Shown one piece after another: positions 1-8,622 of a DNA stretch of 43,937 nt; positions within the stretch are counted from its first letter, which is position 1, and every line of letters begins with the position of its first letter. The stretch covers positions 1-43,937 of the forward strand of contig NZ_AUHQ01000017.1 of the NCBI RefSeq assembly GCF_000423265.1. The letters are read 5' to 3'. Made by a program: the position numbers and the translations under genes. The notes beneath the pieces are model-generated. The model was not told the origin of the DNA. It was given only the letters and a program-made list of their open reading frames with translations, and did no database searches. This DNA is from Ligilactobacillus saerimneri DSM 16049. Its GTDB lineage: Bacteria; Bacillota; Bacilli; Lactobacillales; Lactobacillaceae.

Positions 1-1
1 C

Positions 2-286
2 GATAACGGCTCCGAGTTCGCGGATCTATCAAATCTTGAGCAAGTTTCCAAGACGCTTGTGTATTATGCTCACCCTTATACATCCTGTGATAAAGGTAGC
101 GTAGAGCGGCACAACGGGCTTATCAGACGCTATATTCCTAAGGGAGACCGGATAGATAAGTACAGCGTGGAAGACATTGCTAAGATCGAAGTATGGTGCA
201 ACTCTCTTCCTCGAAAGATCTTAAACTACAAGACTCCAGAAGAGTGCTTTGACATAGAGCTTGACCATATTTATCGACACAGATAG
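2..286 (+). CDS. IS30-family transposase, C-terminal part (truncated by window start)
   Basis: The frame is open from the first bases of the window, so the N-terminal part lies outside it; about 94 residues are visible, ending at the TAG at 284-286. It begins with D-N-G-S-E-F, the second catalytic Asp region of the DDE fold. A block reading HPY-S-x4-S-V-E-R-H-N-G-L-I-R-R-Y-I-P-K-G follows, and its first E is the expected third acidic residue. The tail has the N-x-x-P-R-K-x-L-x-Y-K-T-P-E-E motif typical of IS30 transposases. The enzyme would cut and join the element's ends. A matching terminal inverted repeat follows 26 bases downstream. Whether the element is intact cannot be seen. Confidence 0.88.
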   Translation, partial: DNGSEFADLSNLEQVSKTLVYYAHPYTSCDKGSVERHNGLIRRYIPKGDRIDKYSVEDIAKIEVWCNSLPRKILNYKTPEECFDIELDHIYRHR

Positions 287-311
287 TCAAAATCTACCAG
301 ATGCTATTGGC

Positions 312-334
312 AAGTGTTCAATTTATTATTGCAA
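312..334 (+). repeat. Terminal inverted repeat (right end) of the IS30-type element
   Basis: The stretch begins AGTGTTCAATTT and is followed by an ATTGCAAT-like outer part. Its reverse complement matches the sequence near 43850-43872 at the other end of the window: AAATTGAACACT is identical and the outer 10-12 bases are about two-thirds identical. It lies just after the transposase stop, where the right-hand repeat of an IS30 element is expected. The exact outer end and the target duplication cannot be fixed from one copy. Confidence 0.7.
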
Positions 335-380
335 TTGGCGTCTGCTATTTAATAAATAAATTGTGGTGGATTTAACGCCA

Positions 381-1802
381 TTAGTCTTCCAGTGTCCGTT
401 CCCAATCAGGTTCCGTCCCGGTTTTACCAATTGCTTTGATCTTGTATGAGCCATCCTCTTTTTCAATCTCAGCATTGTTATAAGTAAACTGTTGGATCTT
501 CACTGAATCTTCATTGTTGAAACGATACTTAACGGAGTATGAGATCCGTGCTTTGTTCTTTTCCAAAGGTGCAATACTGTTGACCTTAACAACTTTAACG
601 TCCTGCAGATTGTCCCCAATACTGTTAAAGAAAGCAACCAACTCATTGTAACCATCATTATTTTCGCCATCAATAAAGTCATCATCAGCCACAGAGCTAT
701 CTTCGCCATATTTCAAGCCTGAAAAGGCATCCGCCAGCAGTTCTTCAGCGGCTTCTTTATCAACCAACCCGTCATAGTCAGGGGTGATCGTATTGTTACC
801 TTTATCAAGTTCCTTTTCGATAGAAACCGTCTTAGATTTGACCGTCTTGCCATCGAACTTAGTTTGCAAGTACAATTTACCCCCATCGGTTAATGGATAA
901 TCCGTAAACTTCTTTTTACCATCCTTATCCAATGAACCAACTTTTTCGCCATTGATATAAATCGTACTATTTTCTGGCCCCTGGACAGTAAACGTAGCTG
1001 TCTTCAGATTCAACTTTACCTGGTTATCCTTACCGTATGTAATGTATTCCGTTTTGACTGAACTCAGCTTCTTACCCTTTACAGTACCTGTAGCTTTGAA
1101 AGTATACCGCCCTGGTAAGATTGGGCCAACTTTAACTACCTGGGAAGCAGCGGTTGTCGTTGTTAATTTCTTATCATCCCGGTATACCTTAACCCCACTA
1201 TGGTTGGTATACAATTTCACATATACCGGTTCAACTTGGAGCTTATAAGCTGGGAACACTAGTAACCGGTGACCAGACTTGACCCAAGTCCACCTGCCAT
1301 AGGTCATATTCGAGGTTAAGGCACTCTTCAAGCCATCAATTGTCTTTTGATCACCAGTAAACATCTTCCGAAATGCATTGGCTTCATCCTTTGAAATCTC
1401 TAACGAAGAATCACTACTAGTCAGGTATGGTGACACGTCCCCTTTACTGTCGGCTAGTTCTGTCAAAAAGCGGTCCATCTGTTTAGCGCTGGTATAGTAG
1501 TTGCGCCCAAAGAGGTAGCCTCCCAGCAGCACTACTAAAACAATTACAGCCGCTACAATTCCTTTATTCGTTTTCTTGGACTGGTTAGCAGGACTTTGCC
1601 GACTATATTGTTGTATCTCTTGTTCTTGCGGTTGTTCCGCCATTGGCTGTGGCTCAGGAGTTACTGGTTCTGCTTGGACTTCCTGAGATTCCGCAGGTTG
1701 ACTAGGCTCAGCTTCCTGGAGTACCTGCCCACAGTTTGCGCAGAACTTTTCATCTTCACTGACTGGATGTCCACAGTTAGGACAAAATTTGTTAGCTGCC
1801 AT
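381..1802 (-). CDS. TcaA-like zinc-ribbon membrane protein
   Basis: A 473-residue protein. The N-terminus is a zinc ribbon with paired cysteines (C7, C10, C21, C24). A Pro/Glu/Gln-rich linker follows (about residues 30-75), then one membrane helix (about 81-99) preceded by lysines. The large C-terminal part (about 103-473) should lie outside the cell. This layout, and the sequence just after the helix, resemble the TcaA family of Firmicutes (named for teicoplanin susceptibility in staphylococci), whose extracellular part has repeated beta-rich and NTF2-like domains. The substrate is unknown here. It starts 23 bases after the stop of another zinc-ribbon gene, so the two are probably co-transcribed. 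The IS30 end lies only about 45 bases beyond its stop codon. Confidence 0.75.
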   Translation of the reverse strand: MAANKFCPNCGHPVSEDEKFCANCGQVLQEAEPSQPAESQEVQAEPVTPEPQPMAEQPQEQEIQQYSRQSPANQSKKTNKGIVAAVIVLVVLLGGYLFGRNYYTSAKQMDRFLTELADSKGDVSPYLTSSDSSLEISKDEANAFRKMFTGDQKTIDGLKSALTSNMTYGRWTWVKSGHRLLVFPAYKLQVEPVYVKLYTNHSGVKVYRDDKKLTTTTAASQVVKVGPILPGRYTFKATGTVKGKKLSSVKTEYITYGKDNQVKLNLKTATFTVQGPENSTIYINGEKVGSLDKDGKKKFTDYPLTDGGKLYLQTKFDGKTVKSKTVSIEKELDKGNNTITPDYDGLVDKEAAEELLADAFSGLKYGEDSSVADDDFIDGENNDGYNELVAFFNSIGDNLQDVKVVKVNSIAPLEKNKARISYSVKYRFNNEDSVKIQQFTYNNAEIEKEDGSYKIKAIGKTGTEPDWERTLED

Positions 1803-1825
1803 TGCTTACTCCTCCTTGCTGGTCT

Positions 1826-2779
1826 TTAGTTATTCAACAGACGGTCAATAACTTCTTTAAATACTTCGTAATAGGCTCCGTATAATACGGAATATGCAAT
1901 ATAATAAATAATTGCATCAACCAGATAGATCGCAAATGTTGCATAAAATCTATCAAACTTTGGCTTAACGATTTCATAACCTGTGGCAAGAATAGCAATT
2001 GTCCAGACAGCTAACATCAAACCAATAACTACCAGGGAGAATTTCATCCCACTCAAGTTTTGGTCAGAAATCATCATTACACTTAATAGGAACAACAAGT
2101 TCAATGGCAATAGATAAACTGATTTATGTGCAATATTATTGATCATTGTCACAAAATTTGGGTGTTTAGCTTCTGAAAAACTTTGCTCAACCAAGTAGTT
2201 AACCCCAATCATTGCAAATGCTGCGATCACTGTTATTGAAAAGAAAGCAAAGAACACGTAAAATCCAACCCGGCTTTCAATCGTTGGGTAATCTGTAACA
2301 AATGAATTGATCAATGCACTGGCAACGCTCATTACTGCCCTAGCAATCTTTCTAATCAAGAGCATAATTGATAACCCAAAGAGGATTCCTTCAATCAGTA
2401 AAGTTATTGCTCCCGCATACTTCGGTCCCTCTTGGGGTGTAAAAGGCTTCTTGCAGGCACTAGCTAACCAGCTCCAGTAATTGCCAGCAACCTGCTTCAT
2501 TTTCTCATTATTTACCACAGCTGTTTTGACAGCTGGAGCAGGTTGTGGTTGAGCCGTTGCTTCAGCCTGCTCTACCGCCTTGGGCTGTGGCTCAGGCTGG
2601 GAGGATACTTTTTCTGTCACTGCTTGTTTCTCTACCACTGGTTGCTGTGATTGTGGTTCGGCTACTACTTCTTCTAACACAGGTTTTGGTTCAGTTTTCT
2701 GAACAATTGCTTGACCACAACTTGTACAAAACTTTGCACCATCTTTTAGCTTTGCACCACAATTAGTACAATATTTCAT
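1826..2779 (-). CDS. Zinc-ribbon polytopic membrane protein
   Basis: A 317-residue protein with an N-terminal zinc ribbon (C4, C7, C18, C21) and a long Pro/Glu/Gln/Val-rich linker (about 28-90). Five hydrophobic segments lie at about 122-146, 170-196, 217-236, 245-266 and 278-303. The ribbon is cytoplasmic by analogy. No catalytic motif is visible, so the function is unknown. It shares the ribbon-plus-linker design with the TcaA-like gene 23 bases downstream, which suggests the two proteins act together in the envelope, possibly with the ribbons pairing or binding a common partner. A good -10 box lies about 36 bases upstream of the ATG. Confidence 0.7.
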   Translation of the reverse strand: MKYCTNCGAKLKDGAKFCTSCGQAIVQKTEPKPVLEEVVAEPQSQQPVVEKQAVTEKVSSQPEPQPKAVEQAEATAQPQPAPAVKTAVVNNEKMKQVAGNYWSWLASACKKPFTPQEGPKYAGAITLLIEGILFGLSIMLLIRKIARAVMSVASALINSFVTDYPTIESRVGFYVFFAFFSITVIAAFAMIGVNYLVEQSFSEAKHPNFVTMINNIAHKSVYLLPLNLLFLLSVMMISDQNLSGMKFSLVVIGLMLAVWTIAILATGYEIVKPKFDRFYATFAIYLVDAIIYYIAYSVLYGAYYEVFKEVIDRLLNN

Positions 2780-2814
2780 CTAAATCATCCCTTTTTGTAT
2801 TTATTAGTAGACTT

Positions 2815-2843
2815 ATTATACCATTATCTTTATAAAAATTTAA
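2815..2843 (-). promoter_or_regulatory. Probable promoter of the zinc-ribbon gene pair
   Basis: On the minus strand the -10 hexamer is a perfect TATAAT. A weak -35 (TTAAAT) sits 17 bases upstream and overlaps the end of the glycosidase gene. The -10 is the convincing half. Confidence 0.45.
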
Positions 2844-3946
2844 TATTTAAGGATGCCTAATTTAGCCTTCATTTTTAAGATCCGCGTTACCGACCGATTA
2901 ATTTGTTTAGTAGAAATATTTCCCCGCTTAATCTCAGCTTTAATCGCCGGAATTCCAGTCTTATAATCTGAGCTTAAAAGCATGTCATTGCCCGCCATAA
3001 CAGCTAAAACATCCGCATTAATCTTCTTTTCCTGGGCAAACTTAGTGACTGCCCCCATGTTCATATCGTCAGTGACAATAACTCCTTTAAACTTGAGTTC
3101 CTTACGGACCAAATCATGAACCGGCCTGGACAAAGAGGCTGGCTTGCTGCCATCAACGCTTTTTATTACCACATGACCTACTAATAGCGAATCAGCTCCC
3201 GCCTTGATCCCGGCCACAAAGGGTAAAAAATCATTCTGACGAAAGACATCCAAACTACGATTATCACTCGCAAAACCGACGTGGGTGTCAGCTGCTGCCC
3301 CATAGCCAGGGAAATGCTTCAGTGTTGCGCCGACCTTTTGCTTCTGAATCGCTGGCACTACCTGTTTAACGTAGTTAGCCGTTATCTGATAGTTTTCACC
3401 TAAAGTTCGCGGATAAATAAAGCTTCCCTGGTCAGTAGTAACATCAGCAACCGGAGCAAAGTTCCAGTTAATCCCCAAGCCATGCATGATTTTGGCTACA
3501 GCACTATACTCAGTAACCACTCCCGCCATACCTTTTTGCTTATACACCGTCTGGGGTGCAGGAAATTTCCTATTATTAGTCAGTCCTGGATATGTACTTA
3601 ATCGCGAAACAGTCCCTCCTTCTTGATCCGTCGCAATGAAGGCACCGTATCGACTTGCTTTTTGCAGTGCCTGGTCTTTAGCTTTCATTGCTTGTGCATC
3701 CTGCTTGGCAAAGTCACTTCCAAATAAAACGATCCCCCCCAAATGGTAGTTTTTGCTATCGGAAATCATGGTATCGATATTGCCTGAACTGGGGCTGACA
3801 TACATTTGGCCTATTTTTTCATCCAACGTCATTTTCTTTACAATTTTATTGATTTTCTTATTGGATACCTTCTTAGCCTGGACAGACCCACTAACCAAAA
3901 ACAAACCAAGACATCCTACCATAATTTTTAAGAATAATTTTTTCAT
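2840..3946 (-). CDS. nagZ: Glycoside hydrolase family 3, beta-N-acetylhexosaminidase
   Basis: The reading frame opens with a GTG at 3964, but that codon overlaps the ribosome binding site (AGGGGGA). The ATG at 3946 is therefore the likely start, giving 368 residues. An N-terminal signal peptide (about 1-24, ending V-Q-A) implies export. GH3 marks are D-Q-E-G-G (107-111), K-H-F-P-G-Y-G followed by D-T-H (210-222), which is the NagZ histidine loop, and V-T-D-D-M-N-M with the likely nucleophile Asp293. The enzyme would remove N-acetylglucosamine from muropeptides or related glycans. Unlike proteobacterial NagZ, which is cytoplasmic, this one appears to be secreted or surface-linked. It has its own promoter. 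Confidence 0.85.
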   Translation of the reverse strand: MKKLFLKIMVGCLGLFLVSGSVQAKKVSNKKINKIVKKMTLDEKIGQMYVSPSSGNIDTMISDSKNYHLGGIVLFGSDFAKQDAQAMKAKDQALQKASRYGAFIATDQEGGTVSRLSTYPGLTNNRKFPAPQTVYKQKGMAGVVTEYSAVAKIMHGLGINWNFAPVADVTTDQGSFIYPRTLGENYQITANYVKQVVPAIQKQKVGATLKHFPGYGAAADTHVGFASDNRSLDVFRQNDFLPFVAGIKAGADSLLVGHVVIKSVDGSKPASLSRPVHDLVRKELKFKGVIVTDDMNMGAVTKFAQEKKINADVLAVMAGNDMLLSSDYKTGIPAIKAEIKRGNISTKQINRSVTRILKMKAKLGILKY

Positions 3947-3992
3947 CAAATATCCCCCTATCACCTAAACTAACTCAGCATGTGCCCCATTA

Positions 3993-4021
3993 ATTATAAA
4001 AGCAACAAAAATCAATATCAA
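3993..4021 (-). promoter_or_regulatory. Promoter of the GH3 hexosaminidase gene
   Basis: On the minus strand TTGATA and TATAAT are separated by exactly 17 bases, close to the sigma-A consensus. The -10 lies 47 bases upstream of the chosen ATG. The rest of the gap up to the helicase terminator (about 4022-4156) shows no gene. Confidence 0.7.
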
Positions 4022-4156
4022 TAAATTATGTTTTAACCTACACAGCAAGTCATTTGGCTAAACCAAGACGAGGAATAACGCAGATGTAACGATCTTCGTT
4101 TGCCCTCAGCGACTAGATTGGCACTTGTTTTTCTATACTATCTGTGAGTCAGATTA

Positions 4157-4203
4157 ACAAAAAAGAAGCTGGTGAGAAAATAGCATTTTCCCCCAGCTTC
4201 TTT
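4157..4203 (-). terminator. Intrinsic terminator after cshB
   Basis: An 8-bp perfect stem (GAAGCTGG at 4165-4172 with CCAGCTTC at 4193-4200), extended by partly paired flanks, is followed on the minus strand by a run of T. It lies just past the helicase stop codon. Confidence 0.85.
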
Positions 4204-4216
4204 CTGGATAATATTA

Positions 4217-5545
4217 TTAACCCCGCCGCCGTTGTTGGCGCCGTACTTGCCGCTTTTCTAACTTTTTCTTTTGTTGGCGATCTTTTTGGATAGCTTGTTT
4301 AATTTTGCGCTTATAGCCTGGTTTGCGCTTTTTCTTTTCTTTTTTAACCATTCCGACCAGACGTGGATCTAGTTTTTGTTGTCTTACACGACGCTTATCC
4401 CGCCGGTTACGATCATATGAATCCACCAACTCATGGTTCCGCAACATCTGCGGCTTGAAGTGGATCCCCATCTTTTCTAGTTCAACAATCATCTGGTCTT
4501 CACCCGGACCATATAAAGTAATTGCCGTCCCGGCCATTCCATTGCGCCCTGTCCGACCAACCCGGTGGATGAAGAATTCCAAATCTTCTGGGATGTCATC
4601 ATTGATTACCAGCGAAACACCTTCGATATCGATTCCCCGGGCTGCCAGGTCCGTTGCAACGACAAACTGATAGTCTAATTGCTGCACTTCACGCATGATT
4701 CGTTTCCGTTGCCGGGGTTGAATGTCCCCATGGATTTTAGCCACTTTCAATCCTTGTGCCCGTAAATACGCGGTTAATTCATCAACCCGCTTAATCGTGT
4801 TGGCAAAAACCAACGCCAAGAATGGTTCTCCCATCGTCAACAGTTGATAAATCAACCGGTTACGGTCTTTCCCCTGGGTCGAAATCAAAATATTTTCAAT
4901 AGTAGGACTAATTACCGTCTTGGTTTCTACTACTTCCACTACTGGATTATTCATATACTTACGCAAAAACGGCTGTAATTTAACCGGAATGGTAGCTGAA
5001 AAGACCAACATCTGTAAGTCCTGTGGCATTGTGGACGCAATCGCATCTACGGGGGCTAAAAAGCCCATATCAAGCGTCATATCAGCTTCATCAACTACAA
5101 AATAATGTGCTTTATGAATATCAAGGGCATTAGTCCTGATCAAATCAAGAATCCGTCCTGGCGTTCCGATAACAATTTGTGGTTGGTGGTGCTGTAATTT
5201 TTCTACTTGGCGGTGCTTGTCTGTTCCCCCAACATAGTTAACCACCTGAATCGTCTGATCCGCATGCTGAACAATTTGTTTAGCAGCTTTATAAATCTGA
5301 TAAGCTAATTCCCGACTAGGGGTTGTAATTACAGCTTGCACATAGTCATCAGCGGTCACATTCTGCATGATAGGTAGCAAGAAGGCATGGGTTTTCCCAC
5401 TACCAGTCTGTGACTGCCCAACCACACTGCGTCCATCTAGAATCATCGGAATCAAACGTTCCTGTACTTCCGTTGGTTCTGTAAAGCCAATCTCTGCTAG
5501 TGCGTCGTTAATAAATGGTTTAAATTCAAAATCTGTAAATTTCAT
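4217..5545 (-). CDS. cshB: DEAD-box ATP-dependent RNA helicase CshB-like
   Basis: A 442-residue helicase. The Q motif and F-x-x-P-T-x-V-Q lie at about 20-30. Motif I is S-Q-T-G-S-G-K-T (45-52), P-S-R-E-L is motif Ia (76-80), D-E-A-D is 152-155 and S-A-T is 183-185. R-G-I-D followed by H-R-V-G-R-T-G-R makes motifs V and VI. The last 60 residues are very basic (many K, R, Q) and likely bind RNA. CshB proteins help cold-adapted RNA unwinding and ribosome assembly or decay. The gene begins 3 bases after nrnA stops, so the two share a transcript; this pairing with an oligoribonuclease fits a role in RNA turnover. CshB is favoured over CshA because the protein is shorter and lies next to nrnA. Confidence 0.88.
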   Translation of the reverse strand: MKFTDFEFKPFINDALAEIGFTEPTEVQERLIPMILDGRSVVGQSQTGSGKTHAFLLPIMQNVTADDYVQAVITTPSRELAYQIYKAAKQIVQHADQTIQVVNYVGGTDKHRQVEKLQHHQPQIVIGTPGRILDLIRTNALDIHKAHYFVVDEADMTLDMGFLAPVDAIASTMPQDLQMLVFSATIPVKLQPFLRKYMNNPVVEVVETKTVISPTIENILISTQGKDRNRLIYQLLTMGEPFLALVFANTIKRVDELTAYLRAQGLKVAKIHGDIQPRQRKRIMREVQQLDYQFVVATDLAARGIDIEGVSLVINDDIPEDLEFFIHRVGRTGRNGMAGTAITLYGPGEDQMIVELEKMGIHFKPQMLRNHELVDSYDRNRRDKRRVRQQKLDPRLVGMVKKEKKKRKPGYKRKIKQAIQKDRQQKKKLEKRQVRRQQRRRG

Positions 5546-5548
5546 AAA

Positions 5549-6508
5549 TTATTCTGTATCTCCTGTATCCTTAGCGGCGATCTGATCTAACTTAGCAACA
5601 AACTCAGGAATCTGGGTAGCATCGCTAATCATCGCGCCACTTGCCAATGGGTGACCACCACCACCATATTCCTTAGCCAGCTCATTGATATGAGGACGTT
5701 TGGACCGAATTCGTAACCGGTATGACCCGTCACGCTGTTCAACAAATACAGTCCAACAAATAATTTGTGCAATCTTACCCAACAACGGAACCGCAGAAGA
5801 TGTACCTGCATCGCCTAAATCTAGTTCTGCTAAGACATCCTTAGTCAGGACAATATATGCAGCATCATGTGCGGTAAATTGCATATTTTGTAAAACATAG
5901 GCTGCCAAACGGGCCTCAGGCTTGCTGATTTCATCCAGTTTCCGGTTAATCGCCGCAGCCGCAATCCCTGTGTGCATCAGTTGGGCCGTTACTTCCATCG
6001 TGTGCGCAGTAGTACCAGCATACATAAAACGTCCCGTATCACCAACAATCCCAGCATACAACTTAGCAGCCGCTTCTTGATTCAAGACTAAAGTTCCCGC
6101 AGCAGCGTTGACCAAATCTACAATGAGCTCTGAACAACTGGAAGCCTCAGGCCGCACCAACATCAAGTCCCCGTACGGGTCGTCATTCGGATGATGATCA
6201 ATCTTAATCAAGAACTTACCCGTAAGATAACGGTCATCATCGACCCGGGGCCGATTAGCTGTATCAGTAACAATTACCAAAGCATCAGCATAAACGGAGT
6301 CTGCTATTTCTTGTTCTTGCCCAATCCAAGCCAAACCAGGTTCATCCTTACCTACCTGGTAGATCTGCTTTTGAGGGAAAGAAGCCCGCAAAATTGTCGC
6401 CAAGCCACACTGCGAGCCAAAAGCATCCGGATCAGGGCGCTGGTGACGATGAATAATAATCGTGTCAAACTCCTTAATTTTTTCAATAATTTGTTGTTCT
6501 ACTGTCAT
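5549..6508 (-). CDS. nrnA: DHH-family nano-RNase / pAp phosphatase
   Basis: Residues are counted from the ATG at 6508. A GTG 12 bases upstream overlaps the AGGAGA ribosome binding site and is not used. The 319-residue protein has the DHH metal motifs: H-R-x-x-P-D-x-D-A (21-29), V-T-D-T-A (80-84) and D-H-H (104-106). The DHHA1 glycine-rich loop G-G-G-G-H-P-x-A-S-G lies near the C-terminus. NrnA degrades 2-5-nt RNAs from the 5' end and dephosphorylates 3'-phosphoadenosine 5'-phosphate. It precedes cshB in one operon and ends RNA decay pathways started by RNases such as the two RNase J genes in this window. Confidence 0.92.
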   Translation of the reverse strand: MTVEQQIIEKIKEFDTIIIHRHQRPDPDAFGSQCGLATILRASFPQKQIYQVGKDEPGLAWIGQEQEIADSVYADALVIVTDTANRPRVDDDRYLTGKFLIKIDHHPNDDPYGDLMLVRPEASSCSELIVDLVNAAAGTLVLNQEAAAKLYAGIVGDTGRFMYAGTTAHTMEVTAQLMHTGIAAAAINRKLDEISKPEARLAAYVLQNMQFTAHDAAYIVLTKDVLAELDLGDAGTSSAVPLLGKIAQIICWTVFVEQRDGSYRLRIRSKRPHINELAKEYGGGGHPLASGAMISDATQIPEFVAKLDQIAAKDTGDTE

Positions 6509-6562
6509 TTTTCTCCTCACATCACTATTAATAATTAAGTATACAATACCTAAATATAATTC

Positions 6563-7645
6563 TTAAAGTTTCAAATCAAGATTAATATCTTTATAATCAA
6601 TTGACTCTAGGGTAGTTACCCCTATTCCCAGCAAACGGACATCAATCACCGTAGCTTGAATCGCATCAAACAGCTTCTGGCCTTCTTCGACCAATTCTCC
6701 AACTTCTGTTGCTCCGTAATCTGCTAATGTGATCCGTTTCGTAAATGTCTCATAATCGCTATTCCTAACTTTTAAAACAATTGTCTTGCCATGTAGATGA
6801 TGACGAGCTAACTCGCGGGTTACCCGTTGTGCCAACTTGGTTAATTCCGTCGTAACTTCAATCCGCGTCGTTAGCGGTTGATCAAAGGTCCGTTCGCTAC
6901 TAACTGACTTTCGTTGTGCCGTTGCAGCAACTGGACGACGATCTATTCCCCGTGCGCGTTCATAGAGGACATAACCGAACTTGCCAAATTCTTTGATCAA
7001 ATCTGCTTGTTTCCACTGGTACAAGTCGGCACCATTTTGAATATTAAGTGCCAGCATTTTAGGCAAAGTCTTTTTCCCCACGCCCCGAAAGGCAGCAATT
7101 GGCAAGGGAAACAAGAAGGCTAGCGCATCCGTTGCATCAATCACCGTATTTCCCGCCGGCTTGCAGTAATCTGAAGCTAATTTAGCCATGAACTTATTAT
7201 AGGATATTCCCAGCGAACAATTTAGCCCCGTCACTTGCTCGATATCATTCCGAATGGCCGCCGCTACCGCCACTGCTGATTCAAGCTGCTTTTTGTTTTG
7301 TGTAACGTCCAAATATGCCTCATCAAAAGCAACATATTCTACAATATCAGTATACTCATGAAAAATAGTATGAATCTGCTGGGAAACTTGTTTGTATTTA
7401 GCAAAGTCAGGTTGCTTAAAAACCGCGTGGGGACACAATTCCCATGCTTTTTGCGTACTCATCGCAGAATGAATTCCATAGCGCCGCGCATGGTAGTTAG
7501 CAGTCGCCACTACACCCCGTCCCCCTGTTTGGCGCGGATTTCTTCCCACTACCAAGGGGAGGTTACGCCACTCGGGATGATCCCGCATTTCCACGGCTGC
7601 ATAAAAAGCATCCATATCAACATGAATTATCTTGCGCTCCTCCAT
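6563..7645 (-). CDS. dinB: DNA polymerase IV (Y-family, translesion)
   Basis: A 360-residue Y-family polymerase of normal length. The first catalytic carboxylates are in V-D-M-D-A-F-Y (Asp10, Asp12) and the second pair in F-D-E-A-Y-L-D-V (Asp108, Glu109). A helix-hairpin-helix thumb region follows (F-R-G-V-G-K-K-T at about 180-187) and then a little-finger domain. No clamp-binding Q-x-x-L-F consensus is obvious at the extreme C-terminus. The enzyme copies past DNA lesions and misaligned ends at the cost of mutations. The gap to nrnA is about 54 bases. No LexA box was recognised upstream. Confidence 0.92.
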   Translation of the reverse strand: MEERKIIHVDMDAFYAAVEMRDHPEWRNLPLVVGRNPRQTGGRGVVATANYHARRYGIHSAMSTQKAWELCPHAVFKQPDFAKYKQVSQQIHTIFHEYTDIVEYVAFDEAYLDVTQNKKQLESAVAVAAAIRNDIEQVTGLNCSLGISYNKFMAKLASDYCKPAGNTVIDATDALAFLFPLPIAAFRGVGKKTLPKMLALNIQNGADLYQWKQADLIKEFGKFGYVLYERARGIDRRPVAATAQRKSVSSERTFDQPLTTRIEVTTELTKLAQRVTRELARHHLHGKTIVLKVRNSDYETFTKRITLADYGATEVGELVEEGQKLFDAIQATVIDVRLLGIGVTTLESIDYKDINLDLKL

Positions 7646-7711
7646 GTTTGCCAGCTAAATCACCCCCTGCTTTACTGAGTAAACCTCATCTTTATTTTAG
7701 CATGAATACCG

Positions 7712-8566
7712 TTAAACTACCCATTCTTGCAGCGCTGCTTCTAGGCGTTGTAGCAACTTGTTCTCACTAGGAACGGTAGTATTTAATGGTGCCATAGCAA
7801 TCATTTGGATTTGTTCAGACGTGAGCGTTTTAAAGACAAAGGGGTACATAATTTGTAAGCGTAGTCTGACCTCACCTACTAAGGCTTCATTAGCTGTTGT
7901 CTGTAATGAGGCTAAAACTTTTTCCCCGATTTCAGTCTGTTCCACCGCAGGTAATTGAGCCGGAATAACCGTTACTTGTTCCTGGTTGAGATTGATTAAT
8001 GCCACTTCTTCTGTCACACCTAACTGCCGGAGATCATCGACAATACTTGCTCGTAGTATAGGGTGCACATTGCTATCAACCAGCCATTGGCGACTATAAG
8101 CAATAAAATCAGTAGTCGGCAAAGCATGGGCCATAGCAAACAAATCCCGCTGTTCAAACACAGAATACGCTCCTAAGTATTGCCACTTCTTCTTTATTTC
8201 AGGATGTTCCTGCTGATAGCGAGTAAGAGTTGTCGCAACTACCTGTTGGCATGCTTCTTTTTCAGCAGATGTCATGTACGGTGTTAGCAGGATTAATAGC
8301 TGGACAACGTTAATATTTTTACCTGCCATAACACCTGCTTTCAGATACTTTGAAAATAGTGCATCATCAGCAATGTACTCGGCTAAGTAATCTGCAGCAA
8401 TTGCGTAGGCATCGGCATACTGCTTGCCAGCAAAGGCAGCCGTAAACAGCAAATGGTTCGTCCGCATTGATTTTTTGCTGACATATGCTTGCAAGAATTT
8501 TTCATAAGCAGCGGCATAATTTTTTTGCTCTAAAAACTGCTCACCTGCAGTTACGTTAACATCCAT
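7712..8566 (-). CDS. Unrecognised protein with a TPR-like helical N-terminus
   Basis: The ATG at 8566 follows GGGGAGGAAAA at good spacing. An in-frame TTG 21 bases further upstream lies in the rnjB terminator and is unlikely to be used. The protein has 284 residues and no signal or membrane segment. Its first third (roughly 5-75) is helical and reads like one or two tetratricopeptide repeats (G-x-x-F-L-x-x-x-x-Y-x-x-A-Y-x-x-F); the rest is acidic and helical with no motif I know. TPR-like proteins usually mediate protein contacts. It is separated from rnjB by a terminator and sits upstream of dinB, so it may be transcribed separately. Function unknown. Confidence 0.6.
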   Translation of the reverse strand: MDVNVTAGEQFLEQKNYAAAYEKFLQAYVSKKSMRTNHLLFTAAFAGKQYADAYAIAADYLAEYIADDALFSKYLKAGVMAGKNINVVQLLILLTPYMTSAEKEACQQVVATTLTRYQQEHPEIKKKWQYLGAYSVFEQRDLFAMAHALPTTDFIAYSRQWLVDSNVHPILRASIVDDLRQLGVTEEVALINLNQEQVTVIPAQLPAVEQTEIGEKVLASLQTTANEALVGEVRLRLQIMYPFVFKTLTSEQIQMIAMAPLNTTVPSENKLLQRLEAALQEWVV

Positions 8567-8585
8567 ATTTTCCTCCCCATAAGCC

Positions 8586-8617
8586 AAAAAACGAAGGTAA
8601 CTCCGACCTTCGTTTTG
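8586..8617 (-). terminator. Intrinsic terminator after rnjB
   Basis: ACGAAGGT at 8591-8598 pairs with ACCTTCGT at 8606-8613, and the flanking A/T runs extend the stem. On the minus strand it is followed by six T. The symmetry could allow function in both directions. Confidence 0.85.
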
Positions 8618-8622
8618 ACTAC

